Assembly: GCF_002246015.1 (NCBI RefSeq)
Contig: NZ_NOLJ01000005.1
Span: 355,813-419,812, forward strand
Reading direction: 5' to 3'
Source of the DNA: Nostoc sp. 'Peltigera membranacea cyanobiont' 210A
Lineage (GTDB): Bacteria > Cyanobacteriota > Cyanobacteriia > Cyanobacteriales > Nostocaceae
DNA length: 64,000 bases
Each line of letters opens with the position of its first letter. The stretch's first letter is position 1. Below the pieces are notes generated by a model. The model saw only the letters and a program-made list of their open reading frames with translations, did not search any database and was not told where the DNA came from. The position numbers and the translations under genes were made by a program. Positions 26,139 through 35,155 of the stretch are shown here, in pieces.

Positions 26139-26495
26139 TTATCCTTTAGCTTGAAGTGCCAATTCAGCAACTTTGCCGAAACTAGCTGGATCGAGGACTG
26201 CCAATTGCGCCAACATCTTACGATTTAGTTGGATATCAGCTTTTTTCAAGTTACCGATCAACTGGCTGTAACTCAAGCCGTGTTGCCTGGAAGCAGCGTT
26301 GATGCGAGCGATCCAAAGGCGACGAAAATCGCGCTTCTTCTTTTTGCGATCGCGGTAGGCACTCCGTAGCGCCTTCATCACTTGTTGGTTGGCAGTTCTA
26401 AACAGAGTTGAATGGGAACCGCGAAAACCTTTAGCTAGTTTGAGAATTTTATTGCGGCGTTTGCGAGCTACATTACCGCGTTTTACCCGAGTCAT
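26139..26495 (-). CDS. rplT: 50S ribosomal protein L20
   Basis: The 118-residue basic protein shows the L20 pattern: TRVKRGNVARKRRNKILKLA, GFRGSHSTLFRTANQQVMKA, RIWIARINAA-like block (RLWIARINAASRQHGLSYS). L20 binds 23S rRNA early in assembly. It sits 19 bp downstream of rpmI, the conserved order; infC is not next to them. Confidence 0.97.
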   Translation of the reverse strand: MTRVKRGNVARKRRNKILKLAKGFRGSHSTLFRTANQQVMKALRSAYRDRKKKKRDFRRLWIARINAASRQHGLSYSQLIGNLKKADIQLNRKMLAQLAVLDPASFGKVAELALQAKG

Positions 26496-26514
26496 AACTT
26501 ATTTCCTAAAATAC

Positions 26515-26712
26515 TTACAAATATGGGAGCATCAAGCGCACGTTAAGTTCGTCGCGTTCGTGTACAAGCGCACTCTTACGCATACCACGTTTTTTGTCAG
26601 AGGATTTGTGTTCTAAAAGGTGGCTTTTGAACGCTTTACGACGGACGATTTTACCGCTACCGGTGGCACGGAATCGTTTTGCCGCGGCTTTACGAGTCTT
26701 TAGTTTAGGCAT
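26515..26712 (-). CDS. rpmI: 50S ribosomal protein L35
   Basis: The 65-residue protein begins MPKLKTRKAAAKRFRATGSG, the L35 N-terminus, and ends near LMLPYL. It is the first gene of the rpmI-rplT pair and probably carries the promoter for both. Confidence 0.97.
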   Translation of the reverse strand: MPKLKTRKAAAKRFRATGSGKIVRRKAFKSHLLEHKSSDKKRGMRKSALVHERDELNVRLMLPYL

Positions 26713-26827
26713 GGTCTAGCTTTGATTCGACACGATCCATTATTATATACTATTAAAATTGCTATAACTGCAATTAAATAAAGGATTTAGCCAACGGCGA
26801 TCGCTGTAGATAAACTTAGCTTCACTT

Positions 26828-27067
26828 ATGGATGAGGTCAAAATAGTTGAATATGACCCACGTTGGGCGATTTTGTTTGCAGAAGAAGCCGAGCGTATTT
26901 GGCAGGCACTAGGTAATGATCTAGTTCTGGAAATTGAACATATTGGTAGTACCGCAGTACTAGGAATGGCAGCCAAACCAGTTATTGACATCATGGTGAG
27001 AGTGCGTTCCTTAGTAGATGCAAAATCTGCTATTCCAGCTTTAGAATCTTTAGGATACGTTTATTAA
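26828..27067 (+). pseudogene. Truncated GrpB/UPF0157 family gene
   Basis: The 79-residue frame matches the N-terminal half of the GrpB family (UPF0157, nucleotidyltransferase fold): IVEYDPRWAILFAEEAERI, IEHIGSTAVLGMAAKPVIDI, and ALESLGYVY. Family proteins are about 170-180 residues; this one stops right after GYVY with TAA and AT-rich sequence with no continuation in any frame. The active-site GS and D motifs remain. It is likely a decayed gene rather than a functional short form. Confidence 0.78.
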
Positions 27068-27350
27068 AAAATAATCGCGCGATCGCTTGCTATACAAAAG
27101 CTCTAGAATTCATAAATTGCAAATGTTTTTGGAGAGTGACAGAAGAGAGTATAGTTTTGCGATCGCAGCTTGTAAACTTTGGTCTATCATTGTCCGCTAT
27201 TAAACAGATACGTTCCTCCGTATTATCTCGTAACCTTTTTTAGAAATTAAATATGATTCCTATATATTTAATTTTGATTAAATTATTCTAAATAGACTCT
27301 AATTTAGTTTTTATTGTAATAAAAACTAAATTAATAGTTGTTAATTCACC
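27068..27350. other. AT-rich spacer
   Basis: I see no gene or structured element in these 283 bp. No remnant of the missing GrpB C-terminus is visible. Confidence 0.4.
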
Positions 27351-27677
27351 TTACAGTTTATCTCTTAAAATATCAGTAAGTATAATTCTTGTGCTTTTGT
27401 ATAATGAAATTTGACTTAAAATAGCTTCAACTTCTGTTTTAGCTTCTACGACAGCAGAATGCCTATATTCTTCATATTGTTCTCTTTCCCAAATTGGTTT
27501 TGCAGGGTCAGGATATCTATCTAAGTCATACGCATTTTCCATTTTAATGTCTGCTTGTTCACAAAGTCTATTAAGTTCATTCCCTACTTTATCTAATTCT
27601 TCAATTTCAAATTTCAGTCTCTCTAAAGACCAATTAAGATAATTAGAGGGAATTGGTTTAACTGTAGGTATAGACAT
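27351..27677 (-). CDS. Hypothetical helical protein, 108 aa
   Basis: I do not recognise this protein. It starts MSIPTVKPIPSNYLNWSLER and is largely helical and charged (LKFEIEELDKVGNELNRLCE, REQYEEYRHSAVVEAKTEVE). No signal peptide or metal motif is visible. It is monocistronic between the GrpB remnant and the lipoprotein gene. Confidence 0.55.
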   Translation of the reverse strand: MSIPTVKPIPSNYLNWSLERLKFEIEELDKVGNELNRLCEQADIKMENAYDLDRYPDPAKPIWEREQYEEYRHSAVVEAKTEVEAILSQISLYKSTRIILTDILRDKL

Positions 27678-27881
27678 GATTTTTACGTAGTTAATATGTA
27701 ATTGAGGTTAGCTTTTATTAATTTCCAAGTCATCAGTGTTTTTACGATATGAAAAGTAAAAGCTAAGGATTCAGATAACGCTAACGAAATAGCGAAAACG
27801 CTAGAAAAACCTAAAACGCGATTTGGCGGCAAGTTTTCAGAGCAATCGCGAAGCTTATACCAATGGGAAAAATGACTATAT

Positions 27882-27906
27882 CCGTGCTTTGATGGTCAAA
27901 GCACGG
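27882..27906 (-). terminator. Perfect hairpin downstream of the lipoprotein gene
   Basis: CCGTGCTTTGA and TCAAAGCACGG form an 11-bp perfect stem with a 3-base loop, 38 bp past the stop codon of the gene at 27944. The following minus-strand sequence has a TTTTT tract after about 10 bases. Confidence 0.55.
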
Positions 27907-27943
27907 AATCAGGATATGGGAAAAAACCAAAGCCATTGATTAT

Positions 27944-28666
27944 TTAACTTTTTTCAGTGGCGTTGGCTTTGGGATCTAAAATTATTTGCGAAGTGGATTT
28001 ATTTACATGGTAAGTCCAAGATTGCTCTTTAACCTTGACAATCACTTCCCACCCTTCCACGGGGTCGTACTGCTGGGTGCAGACTTCGCCAAAGTTGAAT
28101 TGGCAGAGATTTCCAAAGGTTTTTGGTGTAGTTTGAGTAATTTTTAAATCAGCAATTTCTACCCCAGAACGGCTTGAGGCATCGCTCAAAATTGCATCTG
28201 CGATCGCCTTCGGCAATGTTTGTAAAGTAATCACTTTCGGATCTAAAATTATTTGCTTTCCAGATTTATCTACATGGTAAGTCCACGAATCTTGGCGGAC
28301 TTTGACAACTACTTCCCAGCCTTCAATGGGGTTGTATTCCCTAGTACAAACTTCTCCAAATTTGAACACACAGGGATTACCAAAGGTTTGCGATGTGACT
28401 TGGGTAATCTTTAATTCCCGTTTACGCAAGCCGGAATGCCTAGAAGCATCTCGTAAAATTTTATTAGCGATCGCTTTCGGCAACTCGTTTGCTTGGGATT
28501 GGGATACTTGAGTACCGTCTGGGTAAGGAATAGCACCAGCAGAATTGTTTTCAATGAGTCCGAATCCACAAGATAGCAAGCTTGTCAACACCAGCGTCAA
28601 GAAAATTCCTCTGGGTGACTGGAAGGTGCTTTTAATTACAGCAGATGCTTGGATGATTGATTTCAT
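27944..28666 (-). CDS. Putative lipoprotein with two repeated domains
   Basis: The 240-residue protein has a long signal region ending in the lipobox-like LTSLLSCGF, so Cys33 could be lipidated. The mature part holds two tandem domains of about 80 residues that are clearly duplicated: LPKAIANKILRDASRHSG / LPKAIADAILSDASSRSG, then FGEVCTREYNPIEGWEVVVK / FGEVCTQQYDPVEGWEVIVK, then SWTYHV and IILDPK in both. Each domain keeps a Cys pair (NPCVF/NLCQF and GEVC) that may form a disulfide. Probably exported and attached to the outer membrane. Function unknown. Confidence 0.7.
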   Translation of the reverse strand: MKSIIQASAVIKSTFQSPRGIFLTLVLTSLLSCGFGLIENNSAGAIPYPDGTQVSQSQANELPKAIANKILRDASRHSGLRKRELKITQVTSQTFGNPCVFKFGEVCTREYNPIEGWEVVVKVRQDSWTYHVDKSGKQIILDPKVITLQTLPKAIADAILSDASSRSGVEIADLKITQTTPKTFGNLCQFNFGEVCTQQYDPVEGWEVIVKVKEQSWTYHVNKSTSQIILDPKANATEKS

Positions 28667-28943
28667 AATATATATTGATTGTTAAAAATTGAACGGATAA
28701 TATCCCATACTTCTCGGTTAAGGGGAAAGGGAAAAGAAAAAAGCTTTAACCCAAACTCAGTAACCTTTCCCGAAAACCCAATTCCGAATTAAAGATGCCT
28801 AACCAAGAAGTATTGGGATAATATCGCAATTGAATCATAATTTGTTTGACCTTGCACTTTTAATTCAGTTTCCTTATAAAGAGTGGGCTACGGTGTACAC
28901 ACAAGTCTGAAATAGCTGATTAACTAAGGTTTTACCCCACCCC

Positions 28944-31367
28944 TTATACTTGTTTGCTCATTGCCGCTAAATTCACCACACATTCAGGAAATTGACGTTT
29001 TAATGCTGGAAACACCGGACAAGGCGCTTGTTCTTGTAAATTGTCCGGTTTACTCCAAGTAAAGGGGGCTTTCTGCGCCGCAGACATCCACAGCAGAAGC
29101 TTTGCTCGTGTCATGGCCACATAGAGTAAACGATACTCTTCAGATGTTTTCAAATTTTTTGCCACCTCCCATGCCTGACTAACATCCGGTATGACAGATT
29201 CTTCGTGGAGAGTAGCGCGAATTTGGGCGCGGGCTACTTCTGATAAGGTAAAATCGCCTAAAAATTGGCTTTGGGGAGGAACCCAAAATCTGCCAGGAAT
29301 TAAGTTTTCGTGGAGAAAGGGAAGAAACACATAGTCCCAATCTAGCCCTTTAGCTTTGTGCATGGTGATAATCGTCAGTTGACCGCGACGGGTATAACGT
29401 TCTTCCGAATCCTCGGTTTCCACGGGTTCAAACCGTTCGGAACTAACGATTTCACTTAAAGCTGACAGCATTCCTCCCATCGAACTATTGCCAGCTATCT
29501 GCTGGTTTACCCGTTCTGCGAGTTTATCAGCAGTTGCCAATTCTGCCTGGTCATAATTTAAGGTCAAGGCGAGAAAGGAAATTAGCTGGTAAAGAGGCAA
29601 TTCCAAACGAGCGCGAAGTAAATTGCGACACAATCGCGCAGCTTTTTGTACTGTTTCTGGCTGGGGTGCTGCTAGGGGGCCAGGATACAAAAACTCTTCT
29701 GGCAGACTAGCAAGGGCGTTGAGGTCTTGGGTAGGAATTAATTGGCGCTGGACTAATGCTTCTAGGGCGGCTTTGAGGTAATCAGGGGAGTGGGGGCGAT
29801 CGCAAAATTGCAATAATGCCAAAATTTCTTGAGGGACATGAGAACGGCGATCGCGTTCTCCCACATCGTAAAGTGTAATTTTATGCTCTTTGCACAGAGG
29901 TGTTAGAGCTTCTGCTAACCATCGTCCTTGACGATTTTCTCGGACTAAAATCGCTGCACTATTTTTTGTTGGATCTTCACCAAATAACTCAATTACTCTT
30001 TGAGATAACAATTCAACAGTGTGATGAATATCGCGCGGTGTATAAAGTTCTAATCCTTGTCCTACGGGTGCGGGATTGGCATTAGCTTGCGGATCGCCAA
30101 CTTCCACAGGGCGAATTGTCTGCAAGCGAAATGGTACTTGTCGGTTGTCAGGAATCTGTTGTTTGTTGTTAGTTTTGGTTGTTGCTAACCACTGATTATT
30201 GATCCATTTGAGGGCAAAGTTAGCGGCTTCAATGATAATTCTAGTACTGCGACCAGCTCGATCCATCGTTGCCAATCGTTCGATGCGATCGCACTCTTCG
30301 CAAAATTGCCGGAAATAAATCGGATCGGCTGGAGTAAAGGTAGAGTTAATCGCCTGGTTAGGGTCGCCAACTCGGACTAAATTGAGTGCTGAGTGCTGAG
30401 TGGGGAGTGAAGAATTATCTCGCTGATATTCCCGATTACTTGCCAAAATTTCTAATAGCTGCGTCTGAAGAGGGCTAGAATCTTGGGCTTCGTCTTCAAA
30501 GACGGCGAATATCTGGTTTTGCTCGATGTGACGGGCACTGTCGTTTTCTAAAACGCGCAGTGCGGCTAAAATCATATCGTCGTAATCTATAAAATCACGC
30601 GATCGCATCAAGTTTTGATATTGCTCGTACAATCCCGCCGCTACGCTCAAAATTGCATATTCATCTGTGGTTTGCTTACTCCACTCCCGCAACAATTCTG
30701 GCGATATCCCAGAACTTTTTGCTTCATGAATTACTGTATTAGCCAATTCTGGTAATACTTCTGTTCGCAGCACCGATTGACGACGCAGCCTTTCTGTCTC
30801 TTCTCCATCAAATTGATGACCTTCCAATAACCGCAAATATACATCTGGATTATTTACAATCCATTGTTCTACAGCAGTTCTGATAAAACGGTGACTTTGG
30901 GTTGGCGTAATTAATATGACATTTTCTAACTGCAAACCCGACAAATCAGAATGGCGGTTGGCAATGTTCAACGCTAGACCATGTAGGGTATAGACAAAAA
31001 ATCCTGTCTGAGGTAAAGATAAATCATCTCTTAAAAATTTACGAATCTTCGCTTTAATATTGGCAGCAGCGGAGCGAGTAAAAGTAACGACTACCAACTG
31101 ACGGCGAGAAGATGAACGCTCATATTGACGGGCGATCGCGATCGCTGCCGCCGCCGCCATCCCAGTAGATTTGCCTGCACCAGGAACGGCTGAAATAGCC
31201 AAAGGCCCAGATTGCCAATCAGCCATTTGCTGCTGTCCAGGGCGGAGACTGTTGCGGATTGCGAGAATCTTTTCCTGCAAAGAAGGAATAGGCGATCGCT
31301 CAGACAATTCTGAGTCAAGTAATTCTTGAACAACAGGAGCAGTAAATTTAGAGTCGGACATTATCAA
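28944..31367 (-). CDS. UvrD/Rep-family (SF1A) ATP-dependent helicase
   Basis: The 807-residue protein carries the SF1 helicase motifs in order: I (AVPGAGKSTGM), Ia, II (FEDEAQDSSPLQ), III (VGDPNQAINSTF), IV, V (TIITMHKAKGLDWDYVFLP) and VI (RLLYVAMTRAKLLL). It should unwind DNA 3'-5' using ATP in repair or replication restart. It is longer than UvrD and lacks a clear C-terminal nuclease domain. No RecB/AddB partner adjoins. The start could be M1 or M3 (MIMSDSK). Confidence 0.9.
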   Translation of the reverse strand: MIMSDSKFTAPVVQELLDSELSERSPIPSLQEKILAIRNSLRPGQQQMADWQSGPLAISAVPGAGKSTGMAAAAAIAIARQYERSSSRRQLVVVTFTRSAAANIKAKIRKFLRDDLSLPQTGFFVYTLHGLALNIANRHSDLSGLQLENVILITPTQSHRFIRTAVEQWIVNNPDVYLRLLEGHQFDGEETERLRRQSVLRTEVLPELANTVIHEAKSSGISPELLREWSKQTTDEYAILSVAAGLYEQYQNLMRSRDFIDYDDMILAALRVLENDSARHIEQNQIFAVFEDEAQDSSPLQTQLLEILASNREYQRDNSSLPTQHSALNLVRVGDPNQAINSTFTPADPIYFRQFCEECDRIERLATMDRAGRSTRIIIEAANFALKWINNQWLATTKTNNKQQIPDNRQVPFRLQTIRPVEVGDPQANANPAPVGQGLELYTPRDIHHTVELLSQRVIELFGEDPTKNSAAILVRENRQGRWLAEALTPLCKEHKITLYDVGERDRRSHVPQEILALLQFCDRPHSPDYLKAALEALVQRQLIPTQDLNALASLPEEFLYPGPLAAPQPETVQKAARLCRNLLRARLELPLYQLISFLALTLNYDQAELATADKLAERVNQQIAGNSSMGGMLSALSEIVSSERFEPVETEDSEERYTRRGQLTIITMHKAKGLDWDYVFLPFLHENLIPGRFWVPPQSQFLGDFTLSEVARAQIRATLHEESVIPDVSQAWEVAKNLKTSEEYRLLYVAMTRAKLLLWMSAAQKAPFTWSKPDNLQEQAPCPVFPALKRQFPECVVNLAAMSKQV

Positions 31368-31863
31368 ATTATATATTTTAAATAGATATTGAATTTAATT
31401 CCCAAACCACAGATATGAATAATCTTCGGTGATTCTAATACCAAATTATTAAATAAATTACTCCACTGTTTTTGCCCTAATTATTCTAGAACACGAGCTA
31501 TATCAGAAATATTATGTCAATCCCCTGACTGAAGATATAGCGTTTCCTAAGCAACTGAGGTACACCCAAATCTTTGTGAGCAAGGTTAGTAGCTTTGAAA
31601 ACGTACCTCACCAGATCGGGAACCGCTATATAACGCTTGGTCTTAGCTTCAAAAACCATAAACTGCGTAGCTTGCTTATCTAGTAATGGTATCAAGACAA
31701 ACCCAACAAATGACCAAAAATGTTGGATTTAGTTCTTGAACCCAACCTCCGATTTTCATTAACTCAACCGTGTTGATATTTTTGCTCCAGTTAGTTTAAT
31801 CTTCAACACTCCCACACCTTTTGGCGTGGGAGTGTTACGCAGTTAGCTCGTCTAAAATTGAAT
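31368..31863. other. Spacer; weak ORF and one hairpin
   Basis: The minus-strand frame at 31498-31695 (65 codons) has no clear ribosome-binding site and no recognisable family, so I do not call it. The hairpin at 31805-31836 is the main structure. Confidence 0.5.
31805..31836 (-). terminator. Strong hairpin after raf1
   Basis: AACACTCCCACACC pairs with GGCGTGGGAGTGTT (one mismatch) around a TTTT loop. It is 28 bp past the stop of raf1 on the minus strand. There is no T-run after it, so it may be a transcript-end stabiliser or a dispersed palindrome rather than a classic terminator. Confidence 0.5.
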
Positions 31864-32985
31864 TTATTCGTCAATCTGCCATGAATCTTTAGTTAATTCT
31901 TCATCCAGAATTTTCTTAGGACGCACAATGATAATAATTTGTCCTAGTAGAGGAATTTCTGGCTCAGTTTCAAACCATTGAAAATCTAATTCACCACCAT
32001 TTTCAACGACAAAATAGCTGGAGGCATCCCATTCTCGTTGGGCACGATCTATCACTACTACAACTGGCCCTATTTGGCTTTGGGTTTGGATGGGGAAGCG
32101 ATCGCTATTCGCTAAAATCACCACTGGATCTTCTGCCGCCAATAGCACTTGCCAACCTGGTAAGGGTATCCAAGCTTGTTCTCCAGAAAACTTGACCATC
32201 CGAAATGGTTCGATTTCTGTCAGTATGGGCACAGCTTGCAAGTCTTGGCGTGATAATGGCAACTCGCCTACCACGGGCAAAATTCGGGGTAACTGTTCTT
32301 CAAATTCCAGGCGGTAAAACGGTAAAATTGGCGCTGGACGCTGGGGAACGGTAGTAAAATCAGTCAGTAACTGTTCGATTTTTTGCCTTGCACCCGGCGT
32401 ATGAGCAAAACGCAAACCTTTGGCGATTAGGCGCGATCGCTGTTGTAAATCTGCATTTTGGCGTGCCAGTTTCCAAACTTGGTGAGCAACAGCATCCCCA
32501 GGATGGGCAGAAAACCCTTCTGGTAAAGTGCGGAAATAGGAGAACTCTTTCAGGGCTTTTGCTATATCCCGTGCCTCATCAGCATCAACCTTGTGGACAA
32601 AGATTAGTTCGGCGGCGGCGGCGCGTTCTTCTTGAGTAAGTAAACGTAGCTCGTACAAAACATCGCTGCCGCGTGTAGTATAGTGCGATTGCGTTTCTGC
32701 CGATACTCCAAACTTTTCCAAAGAATTGTAAACTTGAGAACCAACAACCACCTGGTTTTGTTGAATCGGCTCAAATCCAGTCGCCTCAAAAATTTCTTGG
32801 GGGTTGTAACCGATTTTTAGCAACGAGGCGATCGCGGTTCCCCATTCCACCCAGTTGCCTTGTTTTTGCCTCAGCTTTCGGAGTAACTCTTGTGCTACAT
32901 CATTGTTAGCATTGTCTTCGGGATTCTGAGTGTTGGGTGGTAAATCAGTCATAATCGGAGTGCAAGCTTCAACTTGAGAGGTCAA
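31864..32985 (-). CDS. raf1: RuBisCO accumulation factor 1
   Basis: Raf1 is a dimeric assembly chaperone for RuBisCO large subunits in cyanobacteria and plants. The protein shows the family layout: an N-terminal helical domain (LLRKLRQKQGNWVEWG, GYNPQEIFEATGFEPIQQNQ, GSDVLYELRLLTQEERAAAA), a linker, and a beta-rich C-terminal dimerisation domain starting near LPFYRLEFEEQLPRILPV. The length of about 370 residues fits. The start could be M1 (32985) or M12 (32952, MTDLPPNTQ). No rbc genes are in the window. Confidence 0.9.
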   Translation of the reverse strand: MTSQVEACTPIMTDLPPNTQNPEDNANNDVAQELLRKLRQKQGNWVEWGTAIASLLKIGYNPQEIFEATGFEPIQQNQVVVGSQVYNSLEKFGVSAETQSHYTTRGSDVLYELRLLTQEERAAAAELIFVHKVDADEARDIAKALKEFSYFRTLPEGFSAHPGDAVAHQVWKLARQNADLQQRSRLIAKGLRFAHTPGARQKIEQLLTDFTTVPQRPAPILPFYRLEFEEQLPRILPVVGELPLSRQDLQAVPILTEIEPFRMVKFSGEQAWIPLPGWQVLLAAEDPVVILANSDRFPIQTQSQIGPVVVVIDRAQREWDASSYFVVENGGELDFQWFETEPEIPLLGQIIIIVRPKKILDEELTKDSWQIDE

Positions 32986-33261
32986 TTAACACCTCATGAG
33001 CAAGTATTATTCTAATCTATACCCAGACCTACACCTCATCCACGATTAAAACTGCCATAGTTTTGCTGATTTAGTTAGTTTTTATAGCGCAACATTTTTT
33101 AATTCAGATATTTGGGCAGACAAATTTCCTCTGTAGCGCTCACTATTAGCGTTCTCAAATATGCAAAATAACTCCGTATAAACCCTTGGCGCTCTTCGGC
33201 TATTCTCAACTAAACTTGGTATGGAATATAACAAGAGAGTGAATATTTAAAGGAAAATCTT

Positions 33262-34206
33262 ATGGATAAACCCAATCTCGAAATTGATAAAGTCCAATCT
33301 CAAGTTATGACTCTCGAACGACCAAAAAAGCTGAAAATCCTAGTAGTTGACGATGAGCCAGATAATCTCGATTTACTTTATCGCACATTTCGACGTGACT
33401 TTAATGTTCTGAAAGCTGATAGTGGGGTGAACGCTCTACAAGTTTTGGCAACAGAAGGGGAGGTAGCCGTGATTATCTCCGATCAACGGATGCCAGAAAT
33501 GAAAGGGACTGAGTTTCTCAGTAAGACTGTACCTCAGTTTCCCGATACAGTAAGAATAATTCTCACTGGATTTACTGATATAGAAGACTTGGTAGAAGCA
33601 ATTAATGCTGGGCAAGTCTACAAATATATCACCAAGCCTTGGGACCCAGGAGAACTGAAGGCAGTGGTGCAAAGAGCAGCCGAAACCTACGACTTGCTCA
33701 AGCAACGTACAGAAGAATTACGCCGTGCTCATGCTCAAATGGCGCTGCTGAGTGTTTTAGTACAGGTAACTCAAGCCGCTTCTAGCTTAGAAGAAACTCT
33801 CGCTCCCATTGCTAGGGCTGTGAGTGAAACTTTTGGGGCAGACGGCTGTATTTTACAACTTACAGATGGAAATACTCTGGTTGCAACTCAAGGAACTTAC
33901 AGCGATATAGGTACAATAGAAAATTGGCTATCTCTTGACCCACTAACCAGGGAAGCGATCGCTACGGGAAAAATGCAAGTTTCCTTAAATGTGCTTAAAG
34001 ACACTAAATTAGTTGATGCGATTCACTACCAAAATACGGGTGTGCAAGCACATTTAGTCATCCCAATTAGCTACCGCAATCAACTTTTGGGTGTATTGTC
34101 GCTCCAGTGGAAACAACCTTGCACCTTGCGAGAAGATGAATTGGTGCTAATTAATTTATCAGCGCAACTGGTAGCGATCGCTTTGACTAGTAGTCGCTCT
34201 CATTAA
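33262..34206 (+). CDS. Response regulator with REC and GAF domains
   Basis: The receiver domain spans about 25-145: LVVDDEPDNLDLL gives the acidic pair, VIISDQRMPEMKG holds the phospho-acceptor Asp, then ILTGFTDIED and the Lys in YKYITKPWDPGEL. A short coiled coil follows, then a GAF domain (about 160-310; APIARAVSETFGADGCILQL). No DNA-binding or HD-GYP output domain is present, so it probably acts through protein contacts or as part of a multi-component pathway. The next gene, menG, lies 82 bp downstream behind a dispersed repeat, so a common operon is uncertain. Confidence 0.85.
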   Translation: MDKPNLEIDKVQSQVMTLERPKKLKILVVDDEPDNLDLLYRTFRRDFNVLKADSGVNALQVLATEGEVAVIISDQRMPEMKGTEFLSKTVPQFPDTVRIILTGFTDIEDLVEAINAGQVYKYITKPWDPGELKAVVQRAAETYDLLKQRTEELRRAHAQMALLSVLVQVTQAASSLEETLAPIARAVSETFGADGCILQLTDGNTLVATQGTYSDIGTIENWLSLDPLTREAIATGKMQVSLNVLKDTKLVDAIHYQNTGVQAHLVIPISYRNQLLGVLSLQWKQPCTLREDELVLINLSAQLVAIALTSSRSH

Positions 34207-34210
34207 GGTA

Positions 34211-34286
34211 TTGTGTAGTTGTCATTAGTCATTTGTCCTTTATCCTTGGCAAATGACGAATGACTAATGACCAATGACTTATTGAC
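34211..34286. repeat. Inverted dispersed repeat (GTCATTAGTCATTTG)
   Basis: GTCATTAGTCATTTGTCC is followed by GGCAAATGACGAATGACTAATGAC-type sequence (split across 34240-34280), its near-perfect inverse, and then a further TGACCAATGAC copy. A related pair occurs at 25258-25310. Confidence 0.65.
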
Positions 34287-34288
34287 CA

Positions 34289-34993
34289 ATGACTAACGAA
34301 ATTCAGTCCATTTTTAACCGTATTGCTCCAGTTTATGACCAGTTGAACGATTGGTTGAGTCTGGGACAGCATCGAATCTGGAAGGAAATGGCCGTAAAAT
34401 GGAGTGCAGCTAAACCAGGAGATACTGCATTAGATTTATGTTGCGGTAGTGGTGATTTAGCTTTACGTTTGGCACGGCGTATCGGAGCAACAGGACAGGT
34501 GTATGGAGTGGATTTTTCCCAAAACCTGCTAGAAAACGCTAAAGAACGCTCACGTTGGCAGTACCCGCAACCTGCTATCACCTGGGTAGAAGCTGATGTC
34601 CTCAATTTACCCTTTGACAATAACCAATTTGATGCCGCAACAATGGGCTATGGTTTAAGAAATGTTAAAGATATTCCCCGCAGTCTCCAAGAGCTACACC
34701 GGGTTTTGAAGCCGGGAGCTAAAGCCGCAATTTTAGACTTTCATCGACCGAGTAATCCTCAGCTACGCGCCTTTCAGCAGTTGTATCTGGACAGTTTTGT
34801 AGTGCCAGTTGCCAGTTATTTAGGCTTAAAAGAAGAATATGCTTACATCAGTCCCAGCTTAGATCGCTTTCCCATTGGCAAAGAGCAAATAGAGTTAGCT
34901 CATCAAGTTGGTTTTGCAGTTGCCACACACTACCCCATTGCGAACGGTATGATGGGAGTGCTAGTGCTTAGTAAGTTAGGAGTTATTAGTTAA
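34289..34993 (+). CDS. menG: Demethylmenaquinone/phylloquinone methyltransferase
   Basis: The 234-residue SAM methyltransferase shows UbiE/MenG motifs: FNRIAPVYDQLNDWLSLG, ALDLCCGSGDLALRLA (SAM site), GVDFSQNLL, DAATMGYGLRNVKD, VLKPGAKAAILDF, and PIANGMMGVLVL. In cyanobacteria this enzyme performs the last methylation of phylloquinone, the photosystem I quinone. Confidence 0.9.
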   Translation: MTNEIQSIFNRIAPVYDQLNDWLSLGQHRIWKEMAVKWSAAKPGDTALDLCCGSGDLALRLARRIGATGQVYGVDFSQNLLENAKERSRWQYPQPAITWVEADVLNLPFDNNQFDAATMGYGLRNVKDIPRSLQELHRVLKPGAKAAILDFHRPSNPQLRAFQQLYLDSFVVPVASYLGLKEEYAYISPSLDRFPIGKEQIELAHQVGFAVATHYPIANGMMGVLVLSKLGVIS

Positions 34994-35064
34994 AAGTTAT
35001 GAATTATGAGTAGTGATAAATTCTCATTTAAAATTTATCATTCCTAACTCCTAACTCTTGTACA

Positions 35065-35113
35065 GACGCGATTAATCGCATTTGTAGAGACGCGATTAAT
35101 CGCGTCTCTACTC
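35065..35113. repeat. Palindromic dispersed repeat
   Basis: ACAGACGCGATTAATCGCAT is followed by GAGACGCGATTAATCGCGTC plus TC, a 22-bp perfect palindrome. This is a common Nostoc small repeat family. It lies between menG and the DUF445 gene. Confidence 0.7.
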
Positions 35114-35155
35114 CTAACTCTAAGCTCTAACCTCCTAACTTTTTAAATTCTTCCC

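Noticed and set aside
31498..31695. 65-codon frame between the helicase gene and raf1
   Set aside because: No recognisable motif, no clear ribosome-binding site and no supporting context.
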